Below, piece by piece: positions 33,758 to 42,783 of a stretch of 64,000 nucleotides of DNA (positions within the stretch are counted from its first letter, which is position 1; each line of letters begins with the position of its first letter). The notes beneath the pieces were generated by a model. That model ran no database searches, was not told the origin of the DNA, and saw only the letters and a program-made list of their open reading frames with translations. Position numbers and translations under genes: made by a program. Origin of the DNA: Bacteroidota bacterium (GTDB lineage Bacteria > Bacteroidota > Bacteroidia > Flavobacteriales > Weeksellaceae); assembly GCA_023422635.1 (NCBI GenBank), contig JAFAGO010000030.1, positions 1-64,000 on the forward strand. The letters run 5' to 3'.

Positions 33758-34185
33758 TGAACAGTTATCTTACAGAAAAAGAAATGGCTTCCCTTGTGGA
33801 AGCCATTCAATCCGCTGAAAATCATTCAACGGGCGAAATCCGTATTCATGTCGATTCTAACACCGAATCCGATAATGCAAAAAGAGCATTGGAGGTTTTT
33901 AAAACTTTAGGTATGGATCAAACAAGAGAACGAAATGCGGTACTTTTTCATGTAAATTTTGAACAACACTACTTAACCATTCTTGGCGACGAAGGCATTC
34001 ACCAAAAAGTAAAACAAGATTTTTGGGATGCGCTTCATGATCGTACCACGCGTTTATTTGCCGAAGAAAAGTATTATTTAGGACTAAAAAATGCGGTTAC
34101 CGAAACCGGACTGGAACTTAGAACGTATTTTCCGGTGAACGGTGAGAACCTCAATGAATTGCCAAATGAGATTACCTTCTCTTAA
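33757..34185 (+). CDS. TPM-domain protein (first of two)
   Basis: A 142-residue protein covering one TPM (TLP18.3/Psb32/MOLO-1) domain without signal peptide or membrane segment. Typical elements are SAENHSTGEIRIHVDS near residue 20, NAVLFHVNFEQHYLTILGDEGIHQKV near residue 60, and a helical end. TPM domains occur in chloroplast photosystem-II repair proteins and in bacterial membrane proteins, often next to LemA. The ATG overlaps the lemA stop by one base and the following TPM gene starts inside its 3' end. A cytoplasmic or peripheral partner of LemA is an inference. Confidence 0.9.
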   Translation: MNSYLTEKEMASLVEAIQSAENHSTGEIRIHVDSNTESDNAKRALEVFKTLGMDQTRERNAVLFHVNFEQHYLTILGDEGIHQKVKQDFWDALHDRTTRLFAEEKYYLGLKNAVTETGLELRTYFPVNGENLNELPNEITFS

Positions 34186-34969
34186 ATTTTTCCTCGTATT
34201 ATTAATAGCGTGTTTCCAATACGTTGGCGCGCAATATTCCATTCCTGCAAAACCTGCAGTTCTTTATCCTGTTTATGATGAAGCAAAATTGCTTTCCGAT
34301 TCCGAAAAACAATTGCTGAACGATAAACTCATCAAATATGCAGATTCTACCTCTACCCAAATTGAAGTGATCATCATCCCTTCCACAAAAGGCGAAGATG
34401 TAAATTTTCTTGCCACAATGTTTGGCGAAAAATGGGGAATAGGAACAAAAGAAAAAGACAATGGCGTTATTTTTCTTATCGCCGTTGATGATCGCACAAT
34501 GTCGATACAACAAGGGCGTGCTGTGGAGCAATATCTCACCGCATCTGTAGCAGGACAAATTATGGATTACATCGTTACGCCAAACTTTAGAAATGGCCAG
34601 TATTACGATGGAATTAATCGTGGAACATCTGCGATTATTGAAGCTCTGCAAGGGAAATTCAAGGCAGATCCTCTCAATCGAAATACGGGTGAAGTTAGTA
34701 TAGCTAAAGTCATTCTCATCGCATTTATCATTTTGATCATACTTTCATTTTTCTTTAAAAACAACAATGGTGGAGGTCGAAATAATGACGACGATGACGA
34801 TGTGATTATCTCCAGACGTGGCAGAAGATCGTATCCAGGAGGATTTTTCCCGTTCCCTGGCAGCTTTGGTGGTGGTGGCGGTTTTGGAGGAAGTTCTGGC
34901 GGCGGCGGATTCGGTGGCTTTGGTGGTGGCGGAAGCTTTGGCGGCGGAGGCGCATCAGGTGGTTGGTAA
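34166..34969 (+). CDS. Secreted/membrane TPM-domain protein with Gly-rich tail (YgcG-like)
   Basis: A protein of about 267 residues. A signal peptide (LKFFLVLLIACFQYVGA-Q) is followed by a TPM domain (LSDSEKQLLNDKLIKYADST through GIGTKEKDNGVIFLIAVDDR). A membrane segment (VILIAFIILIILSFFF) comes near residue 180, then a short acidic Asn/Asp stretch and a C-terminal run of Gly with Phe/Ser. This is the YgcG layout. The start is uncertain: ATG at 34154 or 34166 both precede the signal peptide and overlap the upstream TPM gene by 20-32 bases. It is the third gene of the LemA-TPM-TPM operon. Confidence 0.88.
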   Translation: MRLPSLKFFLVLLIACFQYVGAQYSIPAKPAVLYPVYDEAKLLSDSEKQLLNDKLIKYADSTSTQIEVIIIPSTKGEDVNFLATMFGEKWGIGTKEKDNGVIFLIAVDDRTMSIQQGRAVEQYLTASVAGQIMDYIVTPNFRNGQYYDGINRGTSAIIEALQGKFKADPLNRNTGEVSIAKVILIAFIILIILSFFFKNNNGGGRNNDDDDDVIISRRGRRSYPGGFFPFPGSFGGGGGFGGSSGGGGFGGFGGGGSFGGGGASGGW

Positions 34970-35247
34970 TATCAAATTCAAAGCGTCAACTTTTCTATTT
35001 TCATTTTTAGATTCTTATAAAAAAAAGGAACATTTTCAAAATAAATTTCGGTGAAACATTCTTCGATAACTGCAATATCAAAAGTGCTAAAAATCTAATT
35101 TCCAATCTTTTACTCATCCCTATTCATTTTAAAACAATAAAAAAGTAATCTTCCTTTTTTATGGAATTATCAAAATATTGACATTTTTTAAAGGATAAAT
35201 ATTTTATTTTGCTTTAAAATTCCGTATTTTTACGAAAAAGCCTTCAT

Positions 35248-35769
35248 TTGAAAAAAACGCTCGTTCTATTTGCACATCCATTCTTAGAGTTTTCCAGCAA
35301 TAATAAAGAGCTGACCAATTTTTACGAACGCCATCAACATTTTAATTTTAGGGATTTATACGAGGAATATCCCGATTTTCACGTGGCTGCATTTAAAGAG
35401 CGTAAAAATATTTATCAATACGAAAGATTTATTTTTCATTTTCCGATTATTTGGTTTGGAATGCCACCTTTACTTCGCTTATGGATTGATGAAGTTGTGG
35501 ATACTAAATGGCTTAATGAAGACGAAGTGAATCCGTTCGAAAACAAGGAAGTTTACTTTTTAATCACAACCCGAAGCAAAGAAAGATCATTCGGTCCCAA
35601 TGGAAAACACCATTTTACAATTAAAGAACTTATCAGTGGAATTTTAATCACCTTGAAAATCTTCAAAGCCAATATTAAAAATATTTACATTGTATACGAC
35701 TCCGAAAATCTTTCAAGAAAAGAAATCGTATTGCATAAACAAAAATTTGTAGAAATTTTAAACCAATAA
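35248..35769 (+). CDS. KefF-like NAD(P)H oxidoreductase (flavodoxin fold)
   Basis: A 173-residue flavodoxin-like quinone reductase. LVLFAHPFLEFSS is the FMN-phosphate region, FIFHFPIIWFGMPPLLRLWIDEV near residue 65 is the conserved FMN/quinone motif, and FGPNGKHHFTI fits the KefF/NQO1 family. The next gene, 3 bases after its stop, is a Kef-type antiporter, so this is the usual cytoplasmic activating subunit. The start must be TTG at 35248; no ATG gives the family N-terminus. The 278-base gap upstream holds no recognisable gene, only a promoter-like TATTTTTA near 35225. Confidence 0.88.
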   Translation: MKKTLVLFAHPFLEFSSNNKELTNFYERHQHFNFRDLYEEYPDFHVAAFKERKNIYQYERFIFHFPIIWFGMPPLLRLWIDEVVDTKWLNEDEVNPFENKEVYFLITTRSKERSFGPNGKHHFTIKELISGILITLKIFKANIKNIYIVYDSENLSRKEIVLHKQKFVEILNQ

Positions 35770-35772
35770 ACT

Positions 35773-37647
35773 ATGGACTCTCCCATTGCAATGAAAGCAC
35801 TCATATTTTTAGGTGCTGCGATTATTATGGTTCCGCTGGTTCGCCGAATCGGACTGAGTTCTGTGATTGGCTACATTTTAGGTGGGATTATTATTGGCCC
35901 TTTTGTATTAAAACTTACCGGACAAGATACTGAAGACATCATGCACGCTTCGGAATTTGGCGTAATTATGCTACTTTTTATGGTAGGATTAGAATTGGAG
36001 CCGAAAAAATTCTGGTCGATGCGAAAAGGAATTGTAGGATTCGGGTTATCGCAAATGCTGCTGACAATTGGGATTTTATTTGGTGTGCTAATGCTGGCCA
36101 AATGGGAATTTAATGAAGCATTAACAGTAGCAATGTGTTTTGCCATGTCCTCCACGGCGATTGTACTGCAAACGCTGCAAGAGAAAAACCTCTTCCGAAC
36201 GGTTGCCGGAGAAGCATCGTTTATGACGTTGCTCTTTCAAGATATTGCGGTTATTCCGATACTTGCTATTCTTCCCGTTTTGGCAGGCTATACTTTAACG
36301 GCGCAAAATGAAACCCACATCGTCATTCAATTATTACCCGATTGGTTACAGCCATTTGTGGTTTTGATTGGGGTTGGCGTTTTGATTCTTCTCGGAAAAT
36401 TTATTTTTGTACCTTTTTTACGCTATGTTTCCAAATCGGGAATGCCAGAACTTCTTACCGCAACTTCCCTTTTCTTGGTTATTGGAGTTTCGGAATTGAT
36501 GGAAATGTCCGGACTTTCCGCTGCGTTGGGAGCGTTTTTAGCGGGAGTAATGCTTGCCAATTCCGAATTTAGTCACGAATTGGAAGCGCAAATTGACCCT
36601 TTTAAAGGTTTACTATTGGCTGTCTTTTTTGTAAGTGTTGGCTCAACGATAAACTTTCATATTATCGCAAATGATCCTGTATTCATTTTCAGTATGGTGG
36701 TTTTGGTTATTGCAGTAAAATTCGGGGTGCTTTTTGCGATTGGAAAATTTTTCAAAATCGAAAATTCTCAAAATTATTTTTATGCTTTCGCTTTAAGTCA
36801 AGTTGGAGAATTTGCTTTTGTACTATTAAGTTATTCCCAAAAACTATACTTACTTAGTCCAGAATTGAACTCGCAAATGTTGGCCGTAACCGCAACATCA
36901 ATGTGTGTTACCCCAATTCTATTAATTATTCATGAAAAAATTATTTCCAAGAAAATCAATTTTCTCAACAATCCATCACAGTTTAATATCTTGGATTCTG
37001 AACGTCCACAGAAAAAAATTATTATCGTAGGATTTGGGCACTTCGGAAGTACCGTTGGGCGATTATTACGCGCCAATAAAATTTCCGCTACCGTTTTAGA
37101 TCATGATTCTGATAGAGTTAAATTATTGCGAAGCTACGGTTTTAAAGTATTTTATGGTGATGCAACAAGAATTCAAACGTTGCGTGCTGCAGGAATTGAT
37201 GAAGCGCAACTGCTGGTTTTATGTATGGATGAACCCGAAGATAATAAACGGATTTCCGAAATGGTGCGGGAACAATATCCTGAAATTAAAATTTTTGTAC
37301 GCGCCAAAAATCGAAATGATGCATACTATTACATCAACCACGGCATTGAAAATATTTACCGCGAAACATTAGGAACAGCCGTAAATATGGCCGTTGACAT
37401 TCTACACGAAACAGGAATGCGAAAATACGCTGCAAGACGATTAGCTAAACGTTTTACTTTGATCGATAAAAACTCGGTTAAAAAACTTGCAAAATCTGCC
37501 AATTCCGAAGGCGAATTTAGATTTAGCTTTAAAGAAGCCATGCAACGCGAAGAGGAACTATTAGCGTTTGATAATATGAATTTCGAATCCCACGATTGGA
37601 TCGATGATGATGACGATGATGACGATTTAACCAATAAAGGAACATGA
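35773..37647 (+). CDS. Kef-type CPA2 potassium/proton antiporter with RCK domain
   Basis: A 624-residue transporter. About 12 membrane segments (residues 5-395) form the Na+/H+ exchanger domain, with conserved GLELEPKKFW and the GAFLAGVMLANS helix. An RCK/TrkA-N domain (IIIVGFGHFGSTVGRLL at about residue 415) ends the transport module and binds nucleotide or glutathione-type ligands. Kef systems release potassium and take up protons during electrophile stress. The C-terminus has an acidic run of seven or more Asp before NKGT. It is cotranscribed with a KefF-like subunit; KefB and KefC cannot be told apart here. Confidence 0.92.
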   Translation: MDSPIAMKALIFLGAAIIMVPLVRRIGLSSVIGYILGGIIIGPFVLKLTGQDTEDIMHASEFGVIMLLFMVGLELEPKKFWSMRKGIVGFGLSQMLLTIGILFGVLMLAKWEFNEALTVAMCFAMSSTAIVLQTLQEKNLFRTVAGEASFMTLLFQDIAVIPILAILPVLAGYTLTAQNETHIVIQLLPDWLQPFVVLIGVGVLILLGKFIFVPFLRYVSKSGMPELLTATSLFLVIGVSELMEMSGLSAALGAFLAGVMLANSEFSHELEAQIDPFKGLLLAVFFVSVGSTINFHIIANDPVFIFSMVVLVIAVKFGVLFAIGKFFKIENSQNYFYAFALSQVGEFAFVLLSYSQKLYLLSPELNSQMLAVTATSMCVTPILLIIHEKIISKKINFLNNPSQFNILDSERPQKKIIIVGFGHFGSTVGRLLRANKISATVLDHDSDRVKLLRSYGFKVFYGDATRIQTLRAAGIDEAQLLVLCMDEPEDNKRISEMVREQYPEIKIFVRAKNRNDAYYYINHGIENIYRETLGTAVNMAVDILHETGMRKYAARRLAKRFTLIDKNSVKKLAKSANSEGEFRFSFKEAMQREEELLAFDNMNFESHDWIDDDDDDDDLTNKGT

Positions 37648-37665
37648 AAAAAAATTTCATGTTCC
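37639..37665. terminator. Hairpin overlapping the Kef gene stop codon
   Basis: GGAACATGAAA (37639-37649) and TTTCATGTTCC (37655-37665) form a perfect 11-bp stem around AAAAA. It overlaps the Kef stop codon and lies between convergent genes. T-rich sequence follows on the minus strand only (TTTATTGG). Confidence 0.6.
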
Positions 37666-37709
37666 TTACACTTTCAATAGTAATTCTATAAAATAAAGAA
37701 CGATAAATG

Positions 37710-38507
37710 CTAATGTATTGTTACACTTCCACCGCTGCTTTCGTTTTTAGAAACATTTGTAAGGGTGCCGTTTTTAAAAACATCAATTGAACCACCTGAA
37801 CTCGAACGGGCATTCAATTGATCAGCAACAGAAAGTTCAATCGATCCGGAACTGGAAGCCCCCAAATCTGCCAAATCCGCATTAACGCTTTTTGCATCGA
37901 TACTACCAGAAGATGAAGCCGACATTTTAGCAGTTTTCGTTTTACCAGAAATGGCAACATCACCTGCCGAAGAAGCTTCAGCTTCAAGATTTACCGCCCA
38001 AACTTTTCCGCTATAACTTCCGCTACTGGACACCTCAATTTCCAAATCATTTGCCTCCAAATTTCCGTAAACGGAACCCGCGCTGGACACTTTAATCGTG
38101 GTTCTATCTTGTGTAAACGTATCCAAAATTTTTACATCTGCAGAAGAACTTACCTCTATTTTTGAGAAATCCTTTGCATAAATTTTAGCTTTTACACGGT
38201 TCGCTGAAATGTTAATACCAGGCTTAAAATGGATATACACTCTATTTCCAGAGGTTTCCACCAACACATCATCAATAATATCAGAAGGCGCGGAAATCAC
38301 CACTTTTTCTGTATTGGATTTTATAATTTCAGCGTTAATCGATTGCGCCACTTTTATCTCATCAAAATCCGACTTCACTTCTTTCTCAGTAATCGGTCCT
38401 TTTCCTTCTTTGGAAATCATATCGAAAATTTTACTTCCTTCTCCTTTCGAAGAACATGAAGAGCAAATGCTGATTGCAGCAAATAAAAATACGGTTGCAG
38501 TTTTCAT
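37710..38507 (-). CDS. DUF2807 (head-GIN) lipoprotein
   Basis: A 265-residue probable lipoprotein (signal peptide with Cys18). Two stacked DUF2807 auto-transporter-adhesin-head-like beta-helix regions are recognised by short repeats such as VSSSADVKI, VSSAGSVYGNL, VSSSGSYSGKV, ASSAGDVAISG and SSSGSIDAKS. The Ser/Gly-rich turns give a regular right-handed helix. Such proteins are common in Bacteroidota envelopes and their role is unclear. It converges on the Kef gene across a hairpin and is 69 bases from the divergent M3 peptidase gene. Unlike its neighbours it is strongly Ser-biased. Confidence 0.87.
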   Translation of the reverse strand: MKTATVFLFAAISICSSCSSKGEGSKIFDMISKEGKGPITEKEVKSDFDEIKVAQSINAEIIKSNTEKVVISAPSDIIDDVLVETSGNRVYIHFKPGINISANRVKAKIYAKDFSKIEVSSSADVKILDTFTQDRTTIKVSSAGSVYGNLEANDLEIEVSSSGSYSGKVWAVNLEAEASSAGDVAISGKTKTAKMSASSSGSIDAKSVNADLADLGASSSGSIELSVADQLNARSSSGGSIDVFKNGTLTNVSKNESSGGSVTIH

Positions 38508-38576
38508 TATTAAAGTTTTTGAGGTTGCAAAAAGTTGCTTAAATTTAGTGATTCTATTATTGATAACAATTTATGT

Positions 38577-40721
38577 ATGAAAAATATTACATCGGCGGTT
38601 TTGGTCGCCGCACTATTTCTCCAATCTTGTTCCACAGCTGTGAAACCAACTATTGAAAATCAGAAAGATATGATTGCCATTGATGATGTACTTGCGCAGA
38701 ATCCTTTTATGAAGAAAAGCACACTGCAATATGAAGCACCTGAATTCGATAAAATTAAAAACGAACATTATAAACCTGCATTTGAATATGGTTTAAAACA
38801 GCACGAAGCTGAAATTAATGCCATTGCCAACAATCCTGAACCTGCAACTTTTGAAAATACTTTAGTTGCTTTGGAAAAAAGTGGTGAAGTTTTAAAACGC
38901 GCACAAACCGTTTTTTACAATCTTACAAGCTCAGATACCAATCCTACGCTTCAAGCATTGGAAGAAGAATACGCTCCAATTTTCGCAGCGCATTCGGATA
39001 AAATATTTTTGAATTCTAAACTTTACCAAAGGGTAAAATCCATTAAACCCGAAGGATTAGATTCAGAAAGTAAAAGATTATTGGAACTCTACACCCAAAA
39101 CTTCGAAATTGCAGGAGCCGCTTTATCGGATGAGAAAAAAGTGGAATTGAAACAAGTAAATCAAGAGCTTGCTAGTTTATCGACTCAGTTTTCAAGTAAA
39201 TTATTAGAAGCCAGAAAGCAAGGAGCACTTTTAGTCTCCGACGCAGAACTTCTTAATGGTTTATCCGCTGATAATCTTGCAGCCGCAAAAGCAGATGCGA
39301 AAGCTGCAGGAAAGGATGGACAATATCTTTTAGCGCTTCAAAACACAACGCAGCAACCGTTGCTTCAAAACTTAACGAATCGCGAAACAAGAGAAAAATT
39401 ATTTAAAACCTCTTGGTACAGAGCCGAAAAAGGAGATGAGAACGACACTCGTGAAATCATCCAAAAATTGGCAAAAACCAGACTTAAAAAAGCGCAGATT
39501 TTAGGGAAAAAGAATTTTGCAGAATGGAAGCTACAAGACCAAATGGCAAAAACCCCTGAAGCAGCAATGAATTTAATGAAACAATTGGCAAAACCCGCTG
39601 TGGAAACAGCAAAACAAGAAGAAGCTGACATTCAAAAACTCATCAATGCGCAAAAGGGTGGCTTTACAGTAGAACCTTGGGATTGGAATTTTTATTCTGA
39701 ACAAGTACGTAAAGAAAAATACAATTTGGACGATAGCCAAATTAAACCGTACTTCGAAATTACAACCGTTTTGGAAAAGGGCGTTTTTTACGCTGCAGAA
39801 AAATTCTACGGAATTACCTTCAAAAAAAGAACGGACTTACCAGTATACAATCCCGATGTGGTTGCATATGAAGTATTCGACCAAAATGGAAAATCAATTG
39901 CGTTGTATTACCTTGATTTTTACACCAGAGATTCGAAAAGTGGTGGTGCGTGGATGAGCAATTTTGTTGAACAATCCTATCTTCTTGGCACGAAACCCGT
40001 TATTGTAAATTGCTATAACTATCAAAAACCTGCAGCAGGAAAAGCATCACTTATTAGTTTTGATGATGTAGAAACGATGTTCCATGAATTTGGTCACTCT
40101 ATTCACGGAATGTTTGCCAGTCAAAAATACCCTTCACTTTCGGGAACAAATGTGCCGAGAGATTTTGTGGAATTTCCATCACAAATTAATGAACATTTTG
40201 CTTTAGTTCCTGAAATTTTAAAAAATTACGCTGTTCATTTCGAAACCAAAAAGCCTATTCCACAAGAATTGGTAGATAAAATTAAAAAAGCCGATACTTT
40301 TAATCAAGGTTATATGACGACTGAATTGGTTTCGGCAGCAATGAACGATATGGAATGGCACACCATTACGGATGAAACTCAACTGCTACCCGTATTGGAA
40401 TTTGAACAACAAGCACTTGCTAAAAACGGATTCAATGTAAAAGCAGTTCCGCCAAGATATCATGCGCCGTACTTTGCGCACATTTGGGGAGGCGGTTATT
40501 CTGCCGGATATTACGCCTACATTTGGTCCGAAACTATGGATCAAGATGCTTGGAAATGGATTGAAGACAACGGCGGTTTAACCCGTGAAAATGGAGATCG
40601 TTTCCGCAAATATATTTTATCTGTAGGAAATTCGGTAGACCTTAATCAAGCGTATCGCGATTTCACAGGAAGAAATCCTGATATTAAACCATTGCTTCAA
40701 AGCAGAGGTTTTGTAAAGTAA
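38577..40721 (+). CDS. dcp: M3 family peptidyl-dipeptidase lipoprotein (Dcp-like)
   Basis: A 714-residue M3 metallopeptidase. The lipobox LFLQSC gives Cys18, so it is exported and lipid-anchored. The zinc motif HEFGHSIHG has His503, Glu504 and His507, followed by LSGTNVPRDFVEFPSQ with the third ligand Glu. The N-terminal helical half and the full length match bacterial Dcp, which removes C-terminal dipeptides. The ATG at 38577 is chosen over an in-frame ATG at 38535 because only it places the lipobox correctly. A strong bidirectional terminator follows. The partial protein at the window start is a paralogue. Confidence 0.94.
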   Translation: MKNITSAVLVAALFLQSCSTAVKPTIENQKDMIAIDDVLAQNPFMKKSTLQYEAPEFDKIKNEHYKPAFEYGLKQHEAEINAIANNPEPATFENTLVALEKSGEVLKRAQTVFYNLTSSDTNPTLQALEEEYAPIFAAHSDKIFLNSKLYQRVKSIKPEGLDSESKRLLELYTQNFEIAGAALSDEKKVELKQVNQELASLSTQFSSKLLEARKQGALLVSDAELLNGLSADNLAAAKADAKAAGKDGQYLLALQNTTQQPLLQNLTNRETREKLFKTSWYRAEKGDENDTREIIQKLAKTRLKKAQILGKKNFAEWKLQDQMAKTPEAAMNLMKQLAKPAVETAKQEEADIQKLINAQKGGFTVEPWDWNFYSEQVRKEKYNLDDSQIKPYFEITTVLEKGVFYAAEKFYGITFKKRTDLPVYNPDVVAYEVFDQNGKSIALYYLDFYTRDSKSGGAWMSNFVEQSYLLGTKPVIVNCYNYQKPAAGKASLISFDDVETMFHEFGHSIHGMFASQKYPSLSGTNVPRDFVEFPSQINEHFALVPEILKNYAVHFETKKPIPQELVDKIKKADTFNQGYMTTELVSAAMNDMEWHTITDETQLLPVLEFEQQALAKNGFNVKAVPPRYHAPYFAHIWGGGYSAGYYAYIWSETMDQDAWKWIEDNGGLTRENGDRFRKYILSVGNSVDLNQAYRDFTGRNPDIKPLLQSRGFVK

Positions 40722-40736
40722 TGGTTACTATAAAAA

Positions 40737-40785
40737 GCAAAAATAAAAGGTTAGAACAATCAAGCGTTCTAACCTTTTATTTTTG
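40737..40785. terminator. Strong bidirectional terminator after dcp
   Basis: GCAAAATAAAAGGTTAGAAC and GTTCTAACCTTTTATTTTTGC pair over about 19 bases (one bulge) around an eight-base loop, with T-runs on both strands. It separates dcp from the convergent LLM gene. Confidence 0.92.
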
Positions 40786-40845
40786 CATATAAGAGTAAAG
40801 AATTTTAAATACAAAGAGCTAAGAAAAACTCTTTCAAGTTCCAAT

Positions 40846-41865
40846 CTATTTCACAATTGGTGCTACTTTTTCGCCAAAAAGTTCAATCGACTTCATCATA
40901 ATAGTATGCTCTGGATCCCCCACATCCATGTGCCCAATAAATCGTGTAAGTCCGAACATTTCTTTCACATATAAAATTTTATCAGCAACTTCCTGCGCAT
41001 TCCCAATGAATAATGCACCCTCTTTGCTTCTACCACCTTCATATTGCATTTTGGTGTAGGGCGACCAACCTCTCGTAGATCCTATACGATCCATTTGGGC
41101 TTTATAGTTTTCAAAATACGCATCAATTACCTCTGGATCTTCACTAACAAACGTGTGAGAATGAATTGCAATTTGCATTTTAGATTCGTCGTGACCTGCT
41201 TTTCGGTATTCTTGTTTGTAAAATTCAATTAAGTTTCTGAATTGTGATGGCATTCCACCAATAATTGCAACAACTAAAGGCAATCCTAATTGAGCAGCTC
41301 GAAGCACTGATTGTGGCGTACCCCCAACTGCAATCCAAATCGGAATTTCACCATTTCGGGTAGCACGTGGGTAAACCGTTTGATTTTCCATTGGTGCACG
41401 AAGCGTTCCTTTCCAACTTACATTTTCTTCTTTATTAATTTTCAGAAGGAGATCTAATTTCTCCTCAAAAAGCAGTTCGTAATCTTGCAGTGAGTATCCG
41501 TATAACGGAAAAGATTCAATAAAGCTGCCTCTTCCTACGAATATTTCTGCACGACCATTGGAAATTAAATCAAGTGTCGCGAAATCTTCGTACACTTTTA
41601 CAGGTTCCGCTGAACTAAGGACGGTAACGCCGCTGGCTAATTTTATATTTTTAGTAATGCTCGCCGCAGCTGCCAAAAGAATTTCTGGCGAAGAAACAGA
41701 GTAATCCGCACGATGATGTTCTCCCATTCCGAAAACATCAATCCCCACCTCATCCATTCGCTTCACTTGTTGAAGGATTTCTTGAATTTTGGTCTGGGCA
41801 TTTCTGTACGTTCCGGTGTTTGGATCAATACGCAAATCACCGAACATTCCAATTCCTAATTCCAT
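40846..41865 (-). CDS. LLM-class flavin-dependent oxidoreductase
   Basis: A 339-residue luciferase-like monooxygenase-fold protein. It begins MELGIGMFGDLRIDPNTG and contains DVFGMGEHHRADYSVSSPEI, the H-H-R motif that shapes the flavin site. SGVTVLSSAEPVKVYEDFATLDLISNGRAEIFVGRGSF is the typical FMN-phosphate region. Members of this subgroup use FMNH2 or F420-like flavins; the substrate is unknown. The ATG at 41865 is preferred to the one at 41889, which adds non-conserved residues. It is the last gene of a minus-strand cluster and ends at the terminator. Confidence 0.92.
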   Translation of the reverse strand: MELGIGMFGDLRIDPNTGTYRNAQTKIQEILQQVKRMDEVGIDVFGMGEHHRADYSVSSPEILLAAAASITKNIKLASGVTVLSSAEPVKVYEDFATLDLISNGRAEIFVGRGSFIESFPLYGYSLQDYELLFEEKLDLLLKINKEENVSWKGTLRAPMENQTVYPRATRNGEIPIWIAVGGTPQSVLRAAQLGLPLVVAIIGGMPSQFRNLIEFYKQEYRKAGHDESKMQIAIHSHTFVSEDPEVIDAYFENYKAQMDRIGSTRGWSPYTKMQYEGGRSKEGALFIGNAQEVADKILYVKEMFGLTRFIGHMDVGDPEHTIMMKSIELFGEKVAPIVK

Positions 41866-41938
41866 TGTAATCTCATTTTTAGAAAACAAAGATACAACGT
41901 TAGAATAGAAATGGAATTGATGTAGGTTAAGTAGTGGT

Positions 41939-42736
41939 TTAGAAAGCGTTTTTCCAAGCGTCTAACATCTCGGAAATCTTTGTATGATCGAATGTTTTGT
42001 TTCGAATTTTCTTCACCGGGAAAATCCCTTTTTCGTCCGAAATCATTAGGATTTCTTCGGCTTTCTGACTTTCAAAAGCGATCATTTCAGAAGGTTCTAC
42101 TTCGGCAAGATTATTTTTATGAATGTACGTAATAAAATGTTCCATTAAAGGCGAAATATACGCACCTTCAGTTTGCTTCGGTACTTTGAGCTTTTTGCCT
42201 TCTAAAAAAAGTAAATTCCCAAAAATGCTTCGCGCAATTCTTTTATTCGGATTTAACAGAATTACATCATCTAAATCATTCTCGCGGGCATAAATTTCAG
42301 CGTACACATTTTCCGCGCAATGCACTCTGATATTGCTTAAAAGATTGGTATTAACATTAATTTCTTTAATAAGATCCATCTCAATCGGAGCATGAACATC
42401 CAAAATATCCTGCTCAATACTTGAAAACCAATACGAAACTTCAGATTTTTGCAAAGGCTGATCTCCTGAATTTCGATAGGCCATAAACGTGATAATCCCA
42501 TTTTGAGCGTTGCTTTCTGTAATTTTTTCTTGAAATAAATTCTGAAAAAACTCTAATGTGTACGAAAGTGGAATATTCATTCTCATTTTACGCATCGAAG
42601 CCATCAAATAAAAATAGACTTCTTCTGCTAAAATAAGTTGTTGATTTCTGAAATAAAAGAACACTTTAACCGCATCACCATTTAAAAAAGCTCGGTTTAC
42701 GGAAAGATTTTCGGTTGATTGTGATGAAAAATTCAA
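41939..42736 (-). CDS. Class-IV aminotransferase-like protein lacking the PLP lysine
   Basis: A 265-residue protein of the branched-chain aminotransferase/ADC-lyase fold, with NRAFLNGDAVKVFF, a YLMASMRKMRM core, and ENDLDDVILLNPNKRIARS..GNLLFLEG. In the fold the PLP lysine stands in the segment that here reads LLSNIRVHCAENVYAEIYAREN (residues 132-153), which contains no lysine; Arg137 takes its place by my alignment. The usual Glu-Gly before SN is Arg169-Ser170. It therefore looks catalytically dead or changed. The start is TTG at 42736; no ATG fits. The START-like gene upstream is 47 bases away, on the same strand. Confidence 0.8.
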   Translation of the reverse strand: MNFSSQSTENLSVNRAFLNGDAVKVFFYFRNQQLILAEEVYFYLMASMRKMRMNIPLSYTLEFFQNLFQEKITESNAQNGIITFMAYRNSGDQPLQKSEVSYWFSSIEQDILDVHAPIEMDLIKEINVNTNLLSNIRVHCAENVYAEIYARENDLDDVILLNPNKRIARSIFGNLLFLEGKKLKVPKQTEGAYISPLMEHFITYIHKNNLAEVEPSEMIAFESQKAEEILMISDEKGIFPVKKIRNKTFDHTKISEMLDAWKNAF

Positions 42737-42783
42737 AATACTAAAGTTTAAAAAAAATGAACGAAAAAATCGTTCATTATTGT

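Noticed and set aside
34830..34966. A G-rich, repetitive stretch that looks like a short tandem repeat
   Set aside because: It encodes the Gly-rich tail of the TPM-domain protein and is typical of that family, not an independent repeat array.
37590..37635. GATGAT-type repeat at the end of the Kef-like gene
   Set aside because: It encodes an acidic Asp tail in frame; a simple low-complexity coding run.
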